From Edaphobacter flagellatus (lineage in GTDB: Bacteria; Acidobacteriota; Terriglobia; Terriglobales; Acidobacteriaceae), in the NCBI RefSeq assembly GCF_025264665.1, contig NZ_CP073697.1:2170001-2234000 (forward strand): a DNA stretch of 64,000 nt, written 5' to 3'. The notes under the pieces are model-generated. The model worked only from the letters and a program-made list of their open reading frames with translations. It searched no databases and was not told the DNA's origin. This document shows, piece after piece, positions 53,376 to 62,993 of the stretch (the stretch's first letter is position 1; each line of letters begins with the position of its first letter). The position numbers were made by a program, and so were the translations under genes.

Positions 53376-54359
53376 TTAGAGGCCGCCGTGCCAGTCGTAT
53401 CCGAACTGCTCCCAGTAGTCGATGGGGCGCTGATTGGTGTAGGTGATGCGGGCGATCTGCTTGATCTGCTTGTAGCCATACTTGAGCGGCATAGAAAGGC
53501 GTAGCGGCCAGCCATGCGCGGGCAGCAGCTCTTCGCCGCTCATCTGATAGCAGAGCAGAGTCTGCGGATGGACCATCGCCGCTATCTCGTAGCCAGCGAA
53601 GTAGGCTCCATCCGCAGTGGCCATAGCCACGTATTTCGGCAGCGAGCCATCGCGATTGAGCATGGGCGGAAACGCCTTCATGAAGTCGATGAACCGCACA
53701 CCGCCGAAGTGCATAATCTGGCTCCAACCCTCGATGCATTTGAATTCGGTGGCGTACTCCGTGAAGGGAAGCTTCTTCAGATCCTCCATCGCCAACAGCA
53801 GTCCTGCTGCTGAGGGCAGACGCTCAGGAATAAATGCAAGAGGATCACGCGGGTCGAGCTTCGCAGCACTGTCGACCATCTTCGAGACGTTGATGGGCTG
53901 GTTGGCCGACTCGCCATCGAGCTCGAGATTGCGTGCTACGAACTCCTCCGAGAAGCGGAACTTCCACTCCGACAGATCGCTCATGAACCTCGGATGCAGT
54001 TCGGCCTCGTGCGAGAGACCAGCCACCTGCAGCCGCCAGCTTGCAGGATCGAGATCGCGGCGCAATCCCATACCGTTCAGACGCGCTCTCTTCGCCGCCA
54101 TGGCCAAAGGGTAGGTGGGAGCCAGAGCAGTCTCGCCAATAACGTGTTCGGCAATCGCGCGGTTCAGCTCCTCGGCTTTACGCATGGGCTCGCGCAACAT
54201 GCCGATGGGCCTGCTCTTCAGCAATGCGATAAAGCCCGCTCCCGCCGCGGCAACAGCGGCGCCCGCCACGACAAAACTTCGGCGCGTACGGCGTGAGGCT
54301 TCCGCGTGCACCTCTTTGTTGTTCGCTTCAATCGAAGCGCGCCGAGGATCAGTCGCCAT
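53376..54359 (-). CDS. sulfite oxidase-type molybdopterin oxidoreductase
   Basis: This 327-residue enzyme carries a Tat signal (RRTRRSFVVAGAAVAAAGAGF) and a single molybdopterin domain with the Mo-ligand Cys208 in EFKCIEGWS, as in YedY/MsrP and sulfite oxidases. The C-terminus has LPAHGWPLRLSMPLKYGYKQIK. ATG 54359 overlaps the end of the cytochrome gene; an upstream ATG at 54395 is less likely. The upstream cytochrome b would take or give its electrons across the membrane. Substrate unknown; methionine sulfoxide, sulfite or another oxo compound are options. Confidence 0.85.
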   Translation of the reverse strand: MATDPRRASIEANNKEVHAEASRRTRRSFVVAGAAVAAAGAGFIALLKSRPIGMLREPMRKAEELNRAIAEHVIGETALAPTYPLAMAAKRARLNGMGLRRDLDPASWRLQVAGLSHEAELHPRFMSDLSEWKFRFSEEFVARNLELDGESANQPINVSKMVDSAAKLDPRDPLAFIPERLPSAAGLLLAMEDLKKLPFTEYATEFKCIEGWSQIMHFGGVRFIDFMKAFPPMLNRDGSLPKYVAMATADGAYFAGYEIAAMVHPQTLLCYQMSGEELLPAHGWPLRLSMPLKYGYKQIKQIARITYTNQRPIDYWEQFGYDWHGGL

Positions 54360-55113
54360 GCGCGGCCTCCTGAACCTCGACCTTGTCAGAGACAACTTCG
54401 AAGCCGGTGATCATCGACTGCATCGTCGGCCAGCCTGCACGCACAACCTGCACAGCATGAACGAAGAGGAAGACACAGAACAGAATCGTCGTCCAGAAGT
54501 GAATCAGGCGGGCTGCCTGATAGCCTCCCAGCATGGCGGTCAGCCACGGCATCGAAGTAGGCTTCCAGATGGCGAATCCGCTTACGACGGCAACAGCACC
54601 GACAATCAGCACAGAGGTGTAGGCGATGCGTTGCGCGCCGTTGTACTTCCCGGCATGGTCGCTCCTGATGATCGCCAGCCAGAATGTCTGCACCAGTTCT
54701 TGCAGATCGCGACGGGTCGGCAGAATCTCTCTCCATTGACCGGAGACTGCAAGAAAAATGAGATACACCACTCCATTGACCATGAAGGGCCACATGGCAA
54801 GCGCATGAAACGCCATGCCGCGCGTGAGGTGGTTGTCGAGCCGGAAGAGTCGATAGAACCAGTCAGGGAAGAAGCGGAAGAGCGTGAAGCCGCCAAGGCC
54901 GATGCGATAGGTCTGATGGTCGAGGACACCGTTATCCGGCGACGTGACCCAATACACCATCAGGCCACTCCAGATCATGATCATCAACAGAGGGAAGTTG
55001 ATCCAGTGCATCCAGCGCACGGCAAGAGGATGCCGCTCCTCTATGCGAAGCATTGAGGGAGCATTCGATCCTGAATCAACTGCTGTACTTCCCCTGGAGT
55101 CGTGGCCCTGCAT
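54349..55113 (-). CDS. membrane cytochrome b (b561/thiosulfate-reductase type)
   Basis: This protein of about 254 residues has at least four membrane helices (WMHWINFPLLMIMIWSGLMVYW, FHALAMWPFMVNGVVYLIFLAV, VLIVGAVAVVSGFAIW, LIHFWTTILFCVFLFVHAVQVV) with heme-ligand histidines on helices one, two and four. It is translated just before and overlapping the molybdoenzyme, forming a membrane-anchored redox pair. ATG 55113, close after GAGGA, is preferred over 55188. It lacks the six-helix layout of YedZ. Confidence 0.82.
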   Translation of the reverse strand: MQGHDSRGSTAVDSGSNAPSMLRIEERHPLAVRWMHWINFPLLMIMIWSGLMVYWVTSPDNGVLDHQTYRIGLGGFTLFRFFPDWFYRLFRLDNHLTRGMAFHALAMWPFMVNGVVYLIFLAVSGQWREILPTRRDLQELVQTFWLAIIRSDHAGKYNGAQRIAYTSVLIVGAVAVVSGFAIWKPTSMPWLTAMLGGYQAARLIHFWTTILFCVFLFVHAVQVVRAGWPTMQSMITGFEVVSDKVEVQEAAHGD

Positions 55114-55250
55114 GTTCCTCTGCTGCGCAACAAAACTATCTCCACCATAGCGCGGAGAGATCGGCCATTCCAGCAGAAAAGCCTGCAACTTTCAGATCAC
55201 CCGCGCGATCTGAAGTATTTTCAATGCGATATATCGCTATCGACGTAAAA

Positions 55251-56081
55251 CTAATTCATCCAGCGCTTGTCGTTCGGGTCGCGGCGCAGCTCGTCTGGAT
55301 CGATATAACGGCCGTCCTTGTCGAAATGGACGACGCGGTTCTGCTTGCGCATGTAGACCTCAAACTTGCGCGCAGCACGGCGGCGCTTCCAACGGTAATA
55401 GCCATTGCGTACGCCGTAGAACGCCTCAGACACGCCGAAGGCAAAGCCTTGCCGCGGCGCAAAGCGCACAAAGAGAAATCCCGTCAGCGCACCGGAGAGC
55501 TGCAGCAAAGCATCGAGCGCATTGGATTCCTTGAGCAGCACAGCGATCGCAATCAGAATATAGATCGCGACCATGTACTTGGCTTTGATACGCAGCACAA
55601 ACCAGAGCAGGAACTCCTGGTCGCCAAACAGCATGGCAATGGCAACCAGCAGGCCGAAGATGCCCGCCCATGCCCCCCCCATTGCCGGGACATCGGGCCG
55701 CAGACCAAAAACATGCGTAAAGGAGACGGCCGAGGCGATAACCGCGCCCCCGACGACCGAGCTCCAGTAAAGCTCCGTCAGCCAGCGGCTGCCGAAGGTA
55801 CCTTCCAGCAGCGATCCCGTGAACCACAGCGTGAGCATGCCGAAGACGATGGACAGCAGGCCGGATTGGATGAGGGAGTAGGTAACCAGCTGCCATATCT
55901 GCCCGTGAAGAACATCCACCGGCCGCAACATGAGGTGCATCAGCAGAAAGTTCTCCACACCTGCAGAAACCCAGTGGACGATAGCCAGCCCAAAGAAGAC
56001 AGCGAGATTGAGCAGGATAATCCGCCGCACAGCGCCGCTAAAGGACGGCAGGGTCAGCGAAATGGGTCCGGTACGGCGCAT
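55251..56081 (-). CDS. rhomboid-family membrane protein lacking catalytic residues
   Basis: This 276-residue protein has the six-helix rhomboid core at about residues 20-205 (VLHGQIWQLVTYSLIQSGLLSIVFGMLTLW, WLTELYWSSVVGGAVI, WAGIFGLLVAIAMLFG) and a basic cytoplasmic tail with a predicted coiled segment. The GxSG catalytic serine position is Trp138 (GGAWAGIFG) and the helix-six histidine is Gln194 (LLQLSGAL). It is therefore expected to be proteolytically inactive, a rhomboid pseudoprotease. It is monocistronic between cytochrome b and the LysW-like gene. Confidence 0.82.
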   Translation of the reverse strand: MRRTGPISLTLPSFSGAVRRIILLNLAVFFGLAIVHWVSAGVENFLLMHLMLRPVDVLHGQIWQLVTYSLIQSGLLSIVFGMLTLWFTGSLLEGTFGSRWLTELYWSSVVGGAVIASAVSFTHVFGLRPDVPAMGGAWAGIFGLLVAIAMLFGDQEFLLWFVLRIKAKYMVAIYILIAIAVLLKESNALDALLQLSGALTGFLFVRFAPRQGFAFGVSEAFYGVRNGYYRWKRRRAARKFEVYMRKQNRVVHFDKDGRYIDPDELRRDPNDKRWMN

Positions 56082-56278
56082 CGCGTGCTTCTATTTCACC
56101 ACAGCGCAGGCGCTTCCCGCTTGTCGCATCCAACAATGAAAACAGAATGGTTAAAAGACCTGCACAATGGCTTGACGCACCGCGGCAGGTGGCCGCTAAA
56201 TTAGTAGCGGGGCTGTTGTGCCGACTGGCACATTGGCATCACATATCGAATGATAGATAGCGGCACGGAGGATTGACC

Positions 56279-56476
56279 ATGGCTGTAGTATGTCCTGAAT
56301 GCGATAGCCCGATCGATCTGGATGACGATGTCGACCAGGGCGAGACAGTGCAGTGCGAAGAGTGCGGCGCAGAGCTTGAGATCGTCGGCACCGACCCGAT
56401 CGAGCTTGCCGCAATTGACGAAGCGGGCTATGACGACGAAGAACTGGCTCCTCCCACGGGAGAAGACGATGACTAA
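56279..56476 (+). CDS. LysW-like small acidic zinc-ribbon protein
   Basis: This 65-residue acidic protein begins MAVVCPECDSPIDLDDDVDQ and has a second C-x2-C (VQCEECGAELEIVG), the form of LysW/ArgW amino-group carrier proteins of lysine or arginine biosynthesis. Those end in a Glu whose gamma-carboxyl carries the intermediate; this one ends in GEDDD, so carrier function is doubtful. GGAGG stands eight bases upstream of ATG 56279. No LysX, LysZ or LysY gene is in the window. Confidence 0.7.
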   Translation: MAVVCPECDSPIDLDDDVDQGETVQCEECGAELEIVGTDPIELAAIDEAGYDDEELAPPTGEDDD

Positions 56477-56529
56477 TCGCATGCTCGAGCGATAGCCTTG
56501 ATTTCAGCGATATCCGTATACTGGTACGC

Positions 56530-56919
56530 ATGATCGATCTATCGAAGTTTCGCTCTCTTTCCGGGAAGACTGCCTTCGTAGCATTATCGTTCCTCACCTT
56601 CACGGCTGCACCCGCCATTCTGGCGACTCCTGCCGCCGCACAGCAGCGAGGCCCGGTGCAACGTACGGTGCAGGGTAAGGTGACCGACGGCTCGAACAAT
56701 GCACTCAAGGGCGCGGTCGTCTACCTGAAGGACGACCACACACTGTCGGTCAAAAGCTTTATCGCCGACGACCAGGGCGAGTACCGCTTCGGCCAGCTGG
56801 CCCAGAACACCGACTACGAGATCTGGGCCGAGCACGACGGTAAAAAGAGCGCGATAAAAACCATCAGCTCCTTCGACAGCAAGAACCAGTTCATCATCAA
56901 TCTCAAGGTGGATAAGTAG
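56530..56919 (+). CDS. exported carboxypeptidase-regulatory-like domain protein
   Basis: This 129-residue protein has a signal peptide (TAAPAILATPAAAQQ) and one beta-sandwich carboxypeptidase regulatory-like domain (VQGKVTDGSNNALKGAVVYLKDD ... GEYRFGQLAQNTDYEIWAEHDG). The domain is the same type that opens the large receptor at 57007-60462, but here it is alone. Such stand-alone units may bind to or modify the cell surface. It converges on the receptor and shares a terminator. Confidence 0.8.
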   Translation: MIDLSKFRSLSGKTAFVALSFLTFTAAPAILATPAAAQQRGPVQRTVQGKVTDGSNNALKGAVVYLKDDHTLSVKSFIADDQGEYRFGQLAQNTDYEIWAEHDGKKSAIKTISSFDSKNQFIINLKVDK

Positions 56920-56947
56920 TCGGTGCTTCTACGGACGGATTTACGCA

Positions 56948-56991
56948 CACATGAAAGCGGGAACTGCATGAGCAGTTCCCGCTTTCATGTG
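56948..56991. terminator. bidirectional terminator between convergent genes
   Basis: Twenty-base perfect arms beginning CACATGAAAGCGGGAACTGC enclose a four-base loop. It lies 28 bases after the plus-strand gene and 15 bases before the receptor stop, so it probably serves both. Confidence 0.85.
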
Positions 56992-57006
56992 GTATGAGTT
57001 GAAAAA

Positions 57007-60000
57007 TTAGAAGGTGAAGTTAACTTTCAGACGGATAGAGCGACCAGACTGCCAACTGCTGGGAAGACCATACAAATTGCTTAGTACGAGCGGACCACGG
57101 CTCGTAGAGAGTCCATTGCCGTTATTGGCGATGGATTTCCAGTCGTACCCATTTTCGAGGATGCCGTAGTTTGGATTACCAGCTGTCGAGCCTGCTGGCA
57201 GGATATAGTTTCCGGTTGACCCAAGCGTTGCATTTACACGGGATTGATAGACAGTTGCCGCCTTCTGGTTTAGGAGGTTAGTGAACTGTGCCTCAAACCC
57301 GAGCCTCCAGGCCTCATGGGTATCGCTGACGTGGTATGAGTCTGTCAGTGAGAGATCAGATTGGGTATACCACGGGGTACGGCGAGTATAGGTATTGCCG
57401 TAGACCCAGGCTCCGGTCGTGGGGTCGCGGGTTATATCGATCCACTTGCCACGGCCAACGACATAGACTGGGTAGCTGCCCGCTGCTCCGTTAACGTCAG
57501 CGAAGGTACTGAGAGGACTGCCGGAGGACGCTTGCTGAAAGAGACCGATAGTGGGCTCGTTACGCTTCCACGTGCTAAACCGATAATAGGCAATACCCTT
57601 GAAAGAATTAGGGCGATCCGTGCTCAGAAGACCATTGGAAGGGTTGCCATTAGCATCGAACTGGAACTGCGGTTCGTCAAATGCACGGTTGTTGTTCGGA
57701 TTTGCACGGGCACCACCTGCATCAGCGATATCAGTACTGGTAAGACCGCTATAGTTTCCGCGCAACCTGCTATAGGTATAGGCAAACTGACCGAACCAGT
57801 GCCGAGTTGATGCTCTGGTCACACGGAACTCAACGGCATCGTAGTTACGTTCAGCCTTGGGCTGCAGTTTGCAGGTTGGACAGGAGGTCGTTGGTCCACC
57901 TGCGTCTGTGCCGAACCCAGGATTAGCAATGATAAATGCCTCTCCATTTGGCCCAACATAGCCTACATCCTCTATCGCCTTATCGATGCGCCTGCGGGTA
58001 TAGCGAGACTCGAAGGCCCAGTCGCGGCTGATCTGATATGAAGCTCCGACAACGCCCTCGTGCTCACGATACGGCTTGATGTTTGGGTCGACCGCGGCTC
58101 CCTGCGAAGGATCGTTCGAAGGTATACGGAAGTCCTGATTCTCGATGAAGCGAAGACCCGCCGGCGTTGAACTTCCTGTGAAGTTTGCACCAACCGAGGC
58201 GCCACCTGCCGGGCAGTAGTGTCCCGTCGCATCTTTTACCGGTTTGATTACGGAGAAGTCCGCCGTATCGAGAGCATACACACAATCGTGCCAGTAGTTG
58301 CCGCCAAAGGAACCAATGGCAAGGTTGAGCTTCATGACATCGTAGAAAGCTGCGTAGCTCGCGTTGAGTTTGAGTTTGCCATCCTGGAAGACATCCCAGG
58401 CACCACCAATACGTGGAGCAATCTTACTACCCCAACCGAAATCGATACCGGAGGGAAACTTATTGTAGGCTGGCAAATACTCGTGCTCGAAACGTACACC
58501 AACATTGGCAGTGAAACCCTTCAGGATCTGCCAGGAGTCCTGGATATAGAAAGCGTGGTTGTTGCTGCTCGCCGTTCCAGTAATCTCATTACCGTCGCGG
58601 ATGTTGGCGTAACCCCAGTTGCCCTGGCAACCGCCAGAATTTCCGCCGGCAGCCCATCCCTTAGCAACGTTTTGGGCCACAATATTTGCGCAGTTGGCCG
58701 CACCTAAAGCCGTACCAGGAGCGTAGGTCGTGCCATAGGTGAGGCGGACGAGATCGTTGGTGAAGGTCTGGTTGACGTTCTCATAAAAATGGGTCAGCTG
58801 GTACCCGCCCTTCAGATTATGAGTGCCAAAGAAACCCTTCTTGAAGAAGGCCAGATCCTCATTGAAAGACGTACGAGAGTTTGCGTTGAATTGATAACCC
58901 AGGTTCGGGCTGATGTTATAGTTACCACTCGACTTTACGGCATTTGCATTAACCGTACCGAGAGTCGGTGCCGTAGGATCAAGAGCAGTCTGAGTTGCAT
59001 TGGCGTTACCAACCCAGAGATAGCGATCACCCTGAGGAAGCCCCCGATCGGCATAGTTCTGGAAGAAGTTACCGAATCTGGTCGTGGAGACCAGGTTGGA
59101 TGTGAGCGTAATGTCCGCGCCAGCAGTGTAGATAGAATTCGGCTGAACTGAACCAATGGCACCCTGGTAGGAATCAACCGGGTTTGCCGTTGATGGATTG
59201 TATTGACCGTAAATTGAGTCGGGGGTAGGGAGATTACTGCCTGCCACTAAGTTACTGCCTGTTGTGCGGTCAAAGGCATACTGCCATCCCCCGTAGAGGC
59301 GGATCTTTTCGGTGACCTTTACGTCAACGCGAGCAGCAGTGAAGTAAGTTTGTTCGCTGTAATTGAACTGACGTACGCCAGGGCAGCCCGCAGCAGCGCA
59401 AGTCGGGTTTGTGAAATTGACTGTACGACGCGCGGTCTGAATCAATGGTGCAGAGGAGATCCAAAGCCAGACACGATCCTTCTTCAGATATCCGCCTGCG
59501 TCGAAGCCGGGCTGAAGATAGCGGAAATGGTCCTTCTTGGGCGTATAGAATTGGGCAGCGTAATCCTGCCGTTTGGGTGTGGAGTAAGTTCCCTGCGGGT
59601 CGGAGCGAAGGAAAACGCCCTGATGGGTCGCGCCCGAATCGTATTGGCTGAGCGGTGTTACGGTATAGGAGGAATCCATGGGGTCGCCCTCATAGTATGT
59701 CCAGATATTGCCATGCCAGGTGTTGCCACCGCGCTTGCCAATAACGTTAACGACACCGCCAAGTGCGCCGCCATTTTCAGCTTCAATACCGCCGGTTTTT
59801 ACCTGAACTTCCTGAACAAACTCGAATGGAGCATTTGCGGCTGACTTGCCGGTGACCATACTGCCTGTCTCCATACCGTTGACAAGGTAGGAATTCTCAG
59901 CCGTAGCACCGCCGTCAATCTGAAACCCACCCTGCAGTGGCTCGTTACGAGCACCCGGGGCAAAGGCAATCGCTGATTGGAAGGAACGGCCTCGAGGAGC

Positions 60001-60462
60001 GTAATCGATCTCGTCCTTGCTCACAGTAGTCTGTTGACGTGACGAGGTGACATCGATCACGGGTGTTTCAGCACTGACCTCGACGATGGTTTGCTCTGAG
60101 CCCACAGCCAGCGACAAGTCGATTGTAGGAATGCGGCCCGTCTGAATGACTAGTCCATCGCGCTTGAGCTCAGCGAAGCCCTGAGCGCTGACCCGGATGG
60201 AATATGTTCCCGGGGGTAGATTGTCGAAACGATAATAGCCGCTCTTGTCGGTGGAGATCGCTTTGACGCCGATCAGTTTGTCACCACTAATAGTTACATT
60301 AGCGTTTGCAATCGATGCTCCAGTTTTATCCTTGACTGTGCCCTCGACCGCGCCAGTGGTCTCCTGTGCAGATGCGGTGAATGTCGTAGCAACAAACGCT
60401 AGTAATAACAGACAAAACGCCGTCGTCAGACGACGGAAGAATGCTGATGAGGTATTGATCAT
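57007..60462 (-). CDS. Oar-like TonB-dependent receptor with carboxypeptidase-regulatory domain
   Basis: This 1151-residue outer-membrane protein has a signal peptide (FCLLLLAFVATTFTASAQ), a carboxypeptidase regulatory-like domain at about residues 36-115 (GAVEGTVKDKTGASIANANVTI), a plug (QIDGGATAENSYLVNGMETGS ... VKTGGIEAENGGALGGVVNV) and a long beta barrel ending in RSIRLKVNFTF. This architecture is the Oar type, greatly expanded in Acidobacteriota and thought to import large or complex carbohydrates or peptides. The 355-base upstream region should hold its promoter. Confidence 0.92.
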   Translation of the reverse strand: MINTSSAFFRRLTTAFCLLLLAFVATTFTASAQETTGAVEGTVKDKTGASIANANVTISGDKLIGVKAISTDKSGYYRFDNLPPGTYSIRVSAQGFAELKRDGLVIQTGRIPTIDLSLAVGSEQTIVEVSAETPVIDVTSSRQQTTVSKDEIDYAPRGRSFQSAIAFAPGARNEPLQGGFQIDGGATAENSYLVNGMETGSMVTGKSAANAPFEFVQEVQVKTGGIEAENGGALGGVVNVIGKRGGNTWHGNIWTYYEGDPMDSSYTVTPLSQYDSGATHQGVFLRSDPQGTYSTPKRQDYAAQFYTPKKDHFRYLQPGFDAGGYLKKDRVWLWISSAPLIQTARRTVNFTNPTCAAAGCPGVRQFNYSEQTYFTAARVDVKVTEKIRLYGGWQYAFDRTTGSNLVAGSNLPTPDSIYGQYNPSTANPVDSYQGAIGSVQPNSIYTAGADITLTSNLVSTTRFGNFFQNYADRGLPQGDRYLWVGNANATQTALDPTAPTLGTVNANAVKSSGNYNISPNLGYQFNANSRTSFNEDLAFFKKGFFGTHNLKGGYQLTHFYENVNQTFTNDLVRLTYGTTYAPGTALGAANCANIVAQNVAKGWAAGGNSGGCQGNWGYANIRDGNEITGTASSNNHAFYIQDSWQILKGFTANVGVRFEHEYLPAYNKFPSGIDFGWGSKIAPRIGGAWDVFQDGKLKLNASYAAFYDVMKLNLAIGSFGGNYWHDCVYALDTADFSVIKPVKDATGHYCPAGGASVGANFTGSSTPAGLRFIENQDFRIPSNDPSQGAAVDPNIKPYREHEGVVGASYQISRDWAFESRYTRRRIDKAIEDVGYVGPNGEAFIIANPGFGTDAGGPTTSCPTCKLQPKAERNYDAVEFRVTRASTRHWFGQFAYTYSRLRGNYSGLTSTDIADAGGARANPNNNRAFDEPQFQFDANGNPSNGLLSTDRPNSFKGIAYYRFSTWKRNEPTIGLFQQASSGSPLSTFADVNGAAGSYPVYVVGRGKWIDITRDPTTGAWVYGNTYTRRTPWYTQSDLSLTDSYHVSDTHEAWRLGFEAQFTNLLNQKAATVYQSRVNATLGSTGNYILPAGSTAGNPNYGILENGYDWKSIANNGNGLSTSRGPLVLSNLYGLPSSWQSGRSIRLKVNFTF

Positions 60463-60537
60463 CTCGTGTGGCCTCTCGGAAAAATCTCCGGGTTATCCGA
60501 AACCGGAGTGCGACTGGATCCCGCTGCGGTTTATTTC

Positions 60538-60602
60538 GTTTGGTTGATTCGTTGTCTCAACCAAACTGGTTTTAGGGACAGGACAGGTATGTGCGCACAT
60601 GA
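60538..60602. promoter_or_regulatory. inverted repeats upstream of the Oar-like receptor
   Basis: GTTTGGTTGA and TCAACCAAAC (60538-60566) form a nine-base-spaced inverted repeat, and ATGTGCGCACAT at about 60591-60602 is a 12-base palindrome. Either could bind a regulator of the receptor. The remainder of 60463-60817 has no gene. Confidence 0.35.
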
Positions 60603-60817
60603 GCACACCTTCCATCGTGTCCGATGAAATGGGGTCGGAGGGATACAGTCCGCTCCGGCAAGGTTTCTGTATGCAGGAGAAGTTAGCGCGCGATGAATGA
60701 ATGGTCAATAAAAAAATGTGACCAGAGCATAAGTTTTTGTGATGATCCTCATTTTCATGAGACAAATGGCTCTTGACAAAACATGCGATCTGCCAAGAAG
60801 TAGTGCATCTGGCTCAC

Positions 60818-61174
60818 TTACGCTTTCACGTCCACGCGATCGCCGTGGCTCGGCGGCTGACTTGTGACCACAATGCGAAGTGGCTTGTCACTGCTGCGAT
60901 TGCTCGCACAGTGAATCTGCCCTGGGGCAATCTCGATTCCTTCGCCTGCCTTGGCGACGAAGTCGTGGTACTCAACCGCCATCGTCAGCTCGCCTTCCAG
61001 CACGAAGAAGAACTGCCGCGCGTGGACGTGGTGGTGCGGCGTCTCGCTGGCTCCAGGGGGCATGGCCTCTTCGATGATCTGCAGCTCCGGCGTCTTGACA
61101 AGGAACCAGCCATCGCAGTTGTTGCCCCATGTGTAGTGTTCGGCGTTCGCAGTGGAGATGACCTTAGCTGGCAT
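60818..61174 (-). CDS. cupin domain protein
   Basis: This 118-residue single-domain cupin has the first cupin motif ETPHHHVHARQFFFVLEGELTM, with metal-binding histidines and Glu/Gln, and the second in IEIAPGQIHCASN. It may be a small isomerase, dioxygenase or sensor domain; substrate cannot be inferred. It lies on the same strand as the carboxylase gene and starts 41 bases after its stop, so co-transcription is possible. Confidence 0.85.
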   Translation of the reverse strand: MPAKVISTANAEHYTWGNNCDGWFLVKTPELQIIEEAMPPGASETPHHHVHARQFFFVLEGELTMAVEYHDFVAKAGEGIEIAPGQIHCASNRSSDKPLRIVVTSQPPSHGDRVDVKA

Positions 61175-61215
61175 CTCTCTAAGATGCCACAGTCGTCTTT
61201 GCGATGCAGCAATGG

Positions 61216-62868
61216 TTACAGCGGTATATTTCCGTGTTTCTTCGGTGGATTCTTCTCGCGCTTTGTGGCCAGCATGTCGAGAGCCGTATTGAGCCGTCGC
61301 CGTGTCTCGCTGGGCCGAATCACTGCATCGATATAGCCGCGCTCTGCGGCGACGTAGGGGTTCGCGAACCGCTCGCGAAACTCCTCCACCTTCTCCCTGC
61401 GCGCCTCGGCCAGCACCTCGAGCTTCTGCTCTTCGCTCAGCGAAACTCCCTGCGGCATCACCGCCTCCGCGCGGCGCACCACAGCGTCCAGCTCGCGTTT
61501 GTAGACGATGTTGACCGCGCCCTCCGGCCCCATCACGGCGATCTCCGCCGTCGGCCAGGCGAGGTTCACATCCGTGCGCAGATGCTTCGAGCTCATCACG
61601 CAGTATGCCCCGCCATAAGCCTTGCGCGTGATCACCGTCAGCTTTGGTACCGTTGCCTCGGCGAAGGCATACAGCAGTTTCGCTCCATGACGAATAATGC
61701 CGCCGTGCTCCTGCCGCGTGCCGGGCATGAAGCCGGGCACATCCTCGAACGTAATCAGCGGAATATTGAAGGCATCGCAGAAGCGCACAAACCGCGCTCC
61801 TTTCACGCTTGCATCGATGTCGAGCACGCCGGCCAGCACCGCAGGCTGATTCGCCACAATGCCCACCGGACGCCCGTTCATGCGCGCGAACCCCACAACA
61901 AGATTGCGCGCAAAATGCTCCTGTACCTGGAACAAATAGCCATCATCGACGATGCGCGCGATGACATCGACCATGTCATACGGCTGATTCGACTCATCGG
62001 GAATAATCGTCTCCAGCGCAGCATCGGCCCTCGCCGGATCGTCACTCGTAGCGCGACGCGGAGGATCGTCGAGGTTGTTCGACGGAATGAAGCTCACCAG
62101 TTCGCGGATCATCGCCAGGCACTCGCGATCATCATGCGCCATAAAGTGAGCTACGCCGGAAATCTCATTGTGCGTCGTCGCGCCGCCCAGCGCGTCCTTC
62201 GTCACATCCTCATGGAGCACCGTCTTGATCACGTCCGGCCCCGTGACGAACATGTAGCTCGTCTTCTCCGTCATCAGCGTAAAGTCCGTGATCGCAGGCG
62301 AATACACCGCGCCACCCGCGCACGGACCTAAAATAGCCGAGATCTGCGGCACCACACCGCTCGCCAGCGTGTTACGAAGAAAGATATCCGTATATCCGGC
62401 AAGTGAGAGCACGCCCTCCTGAATGCGCGCGCCTCCCGAATCGTTCAGCCCGATCACCGGCGCGCCCACCTTCATCGCCATATCCATGATTTTGACGATC
62501 TTCGCGGCATTTGACTCCGACAGCGATCCGCCAAAAACCGTAAAGTCCTGAGCAAACACAAACACCACACGGCCATCGATACGTCCATGCCCGGTAATAA
62601 AGCCATCGCCGGGAACACGCTGCTCATCCATGCCGAAGTCCGACGCGCGGTGCGTCACGAACTTGTCCGTCTCCTCGAACGTTCCCTCATCCAGCAACAG
62701 ATCAACGCGCTCCCGCGCCAAAAGCTTGCCGGCCTTTGCCTCACGCGCGCGCCGCTCCGGACCACCGCCCTCTTCGGCGATGGCATGACGCGCCGCCAGA
62801 TCGGCAATACGTGTCTGTTGAGGCGTCGGCTTGTTGTGCGAAGTCGCGGGAGGTTCAGCAGCAGCCAT
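61216..62868 (-). CDS. acyl-CoA carboxylase, carboxyltransferase (beta) subunit
   Basis: This 550-residue enzyme transfers CO2 from biotin to propionyl-CoA or a similar acyl-CoA. It has two crotonase-like halves: LIQ-type oxyanion loops in [20 protein letters not shown] ... [20 protein letters not shown] and, in the second half, [24 protein letters not shown] ... [16 protein letters not shown]. The closest familiar types are propionyl- and methylmalonyl-CoA carboxylase. ATG 62868 is preferred to the tracked TTG at 62886. The biotin/alpha subunit is not in the window. Confidence 0.9.
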   Translation of the reverse strand: MAAAEPPATSHNKPTPQQTRIADLAARHAIAEEGGGPERRAREAKAGKLLARERVDLLLDEGTFEETDKFVTHRASDFGMDEQRVPGDGFITGHGRIDGRVVFVFAQDFTVFGGSLSESNAAKIVKIMDMAMKVGAPVIGLNDSGGARIQEGVLSLAGYTDIFLRNTLASGVVPQISAILGPCAGGAVYSPAITDFTLMTEKTSYMFVTGPDVIKTVLHEDVTKDALGGATTHNEISGVAHFMAHDDRECLAMIRELVSFIPSNNLDDPPRRATSDDPARADAALETIIPDESNQPYDMVDVIARIVDDGYLFQVQEHFARNLVVGFARMNGRPVGIVANQPAVLAGVLDIDASVKGARFVRFCDAFNIPLITFEDVPGFMPGTRQEHGGIIRHGAKLLYAFAEATVPKLTVITRKAYGGAYCVMSSKHLRTDVNLAWPTAEIAVMGPEGAVNIVYKRELDAVVRRAEAVMPQGVSLSEEQKLEVLAEARREKVEEFRERFANPYVAAERGYIDAVIRPSETRRRLNTALDMLATKREKNPPKKHGNIPL

Positions 62869-62993
62869 GGTGAGCGATTTTAGCAATCGCGGCAGCTATC
62901 TGTATCCATAGAAAGAACTCCCGCCCGAAGAATGACCTTTCTGCTCTGCCGTACACAGGCAGGAGTGCTATTCTTTGGCGAAGGAAAGACGAA

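Noticed and set aside
60538..60566. LacI-type operator upstream of the Oar-like receptor
   Set aside because: The spacing of nine bases between the arms and the lack of the central CG of LacI operators make the family assignment unsafe, so only a generic inverted repeat is reported.
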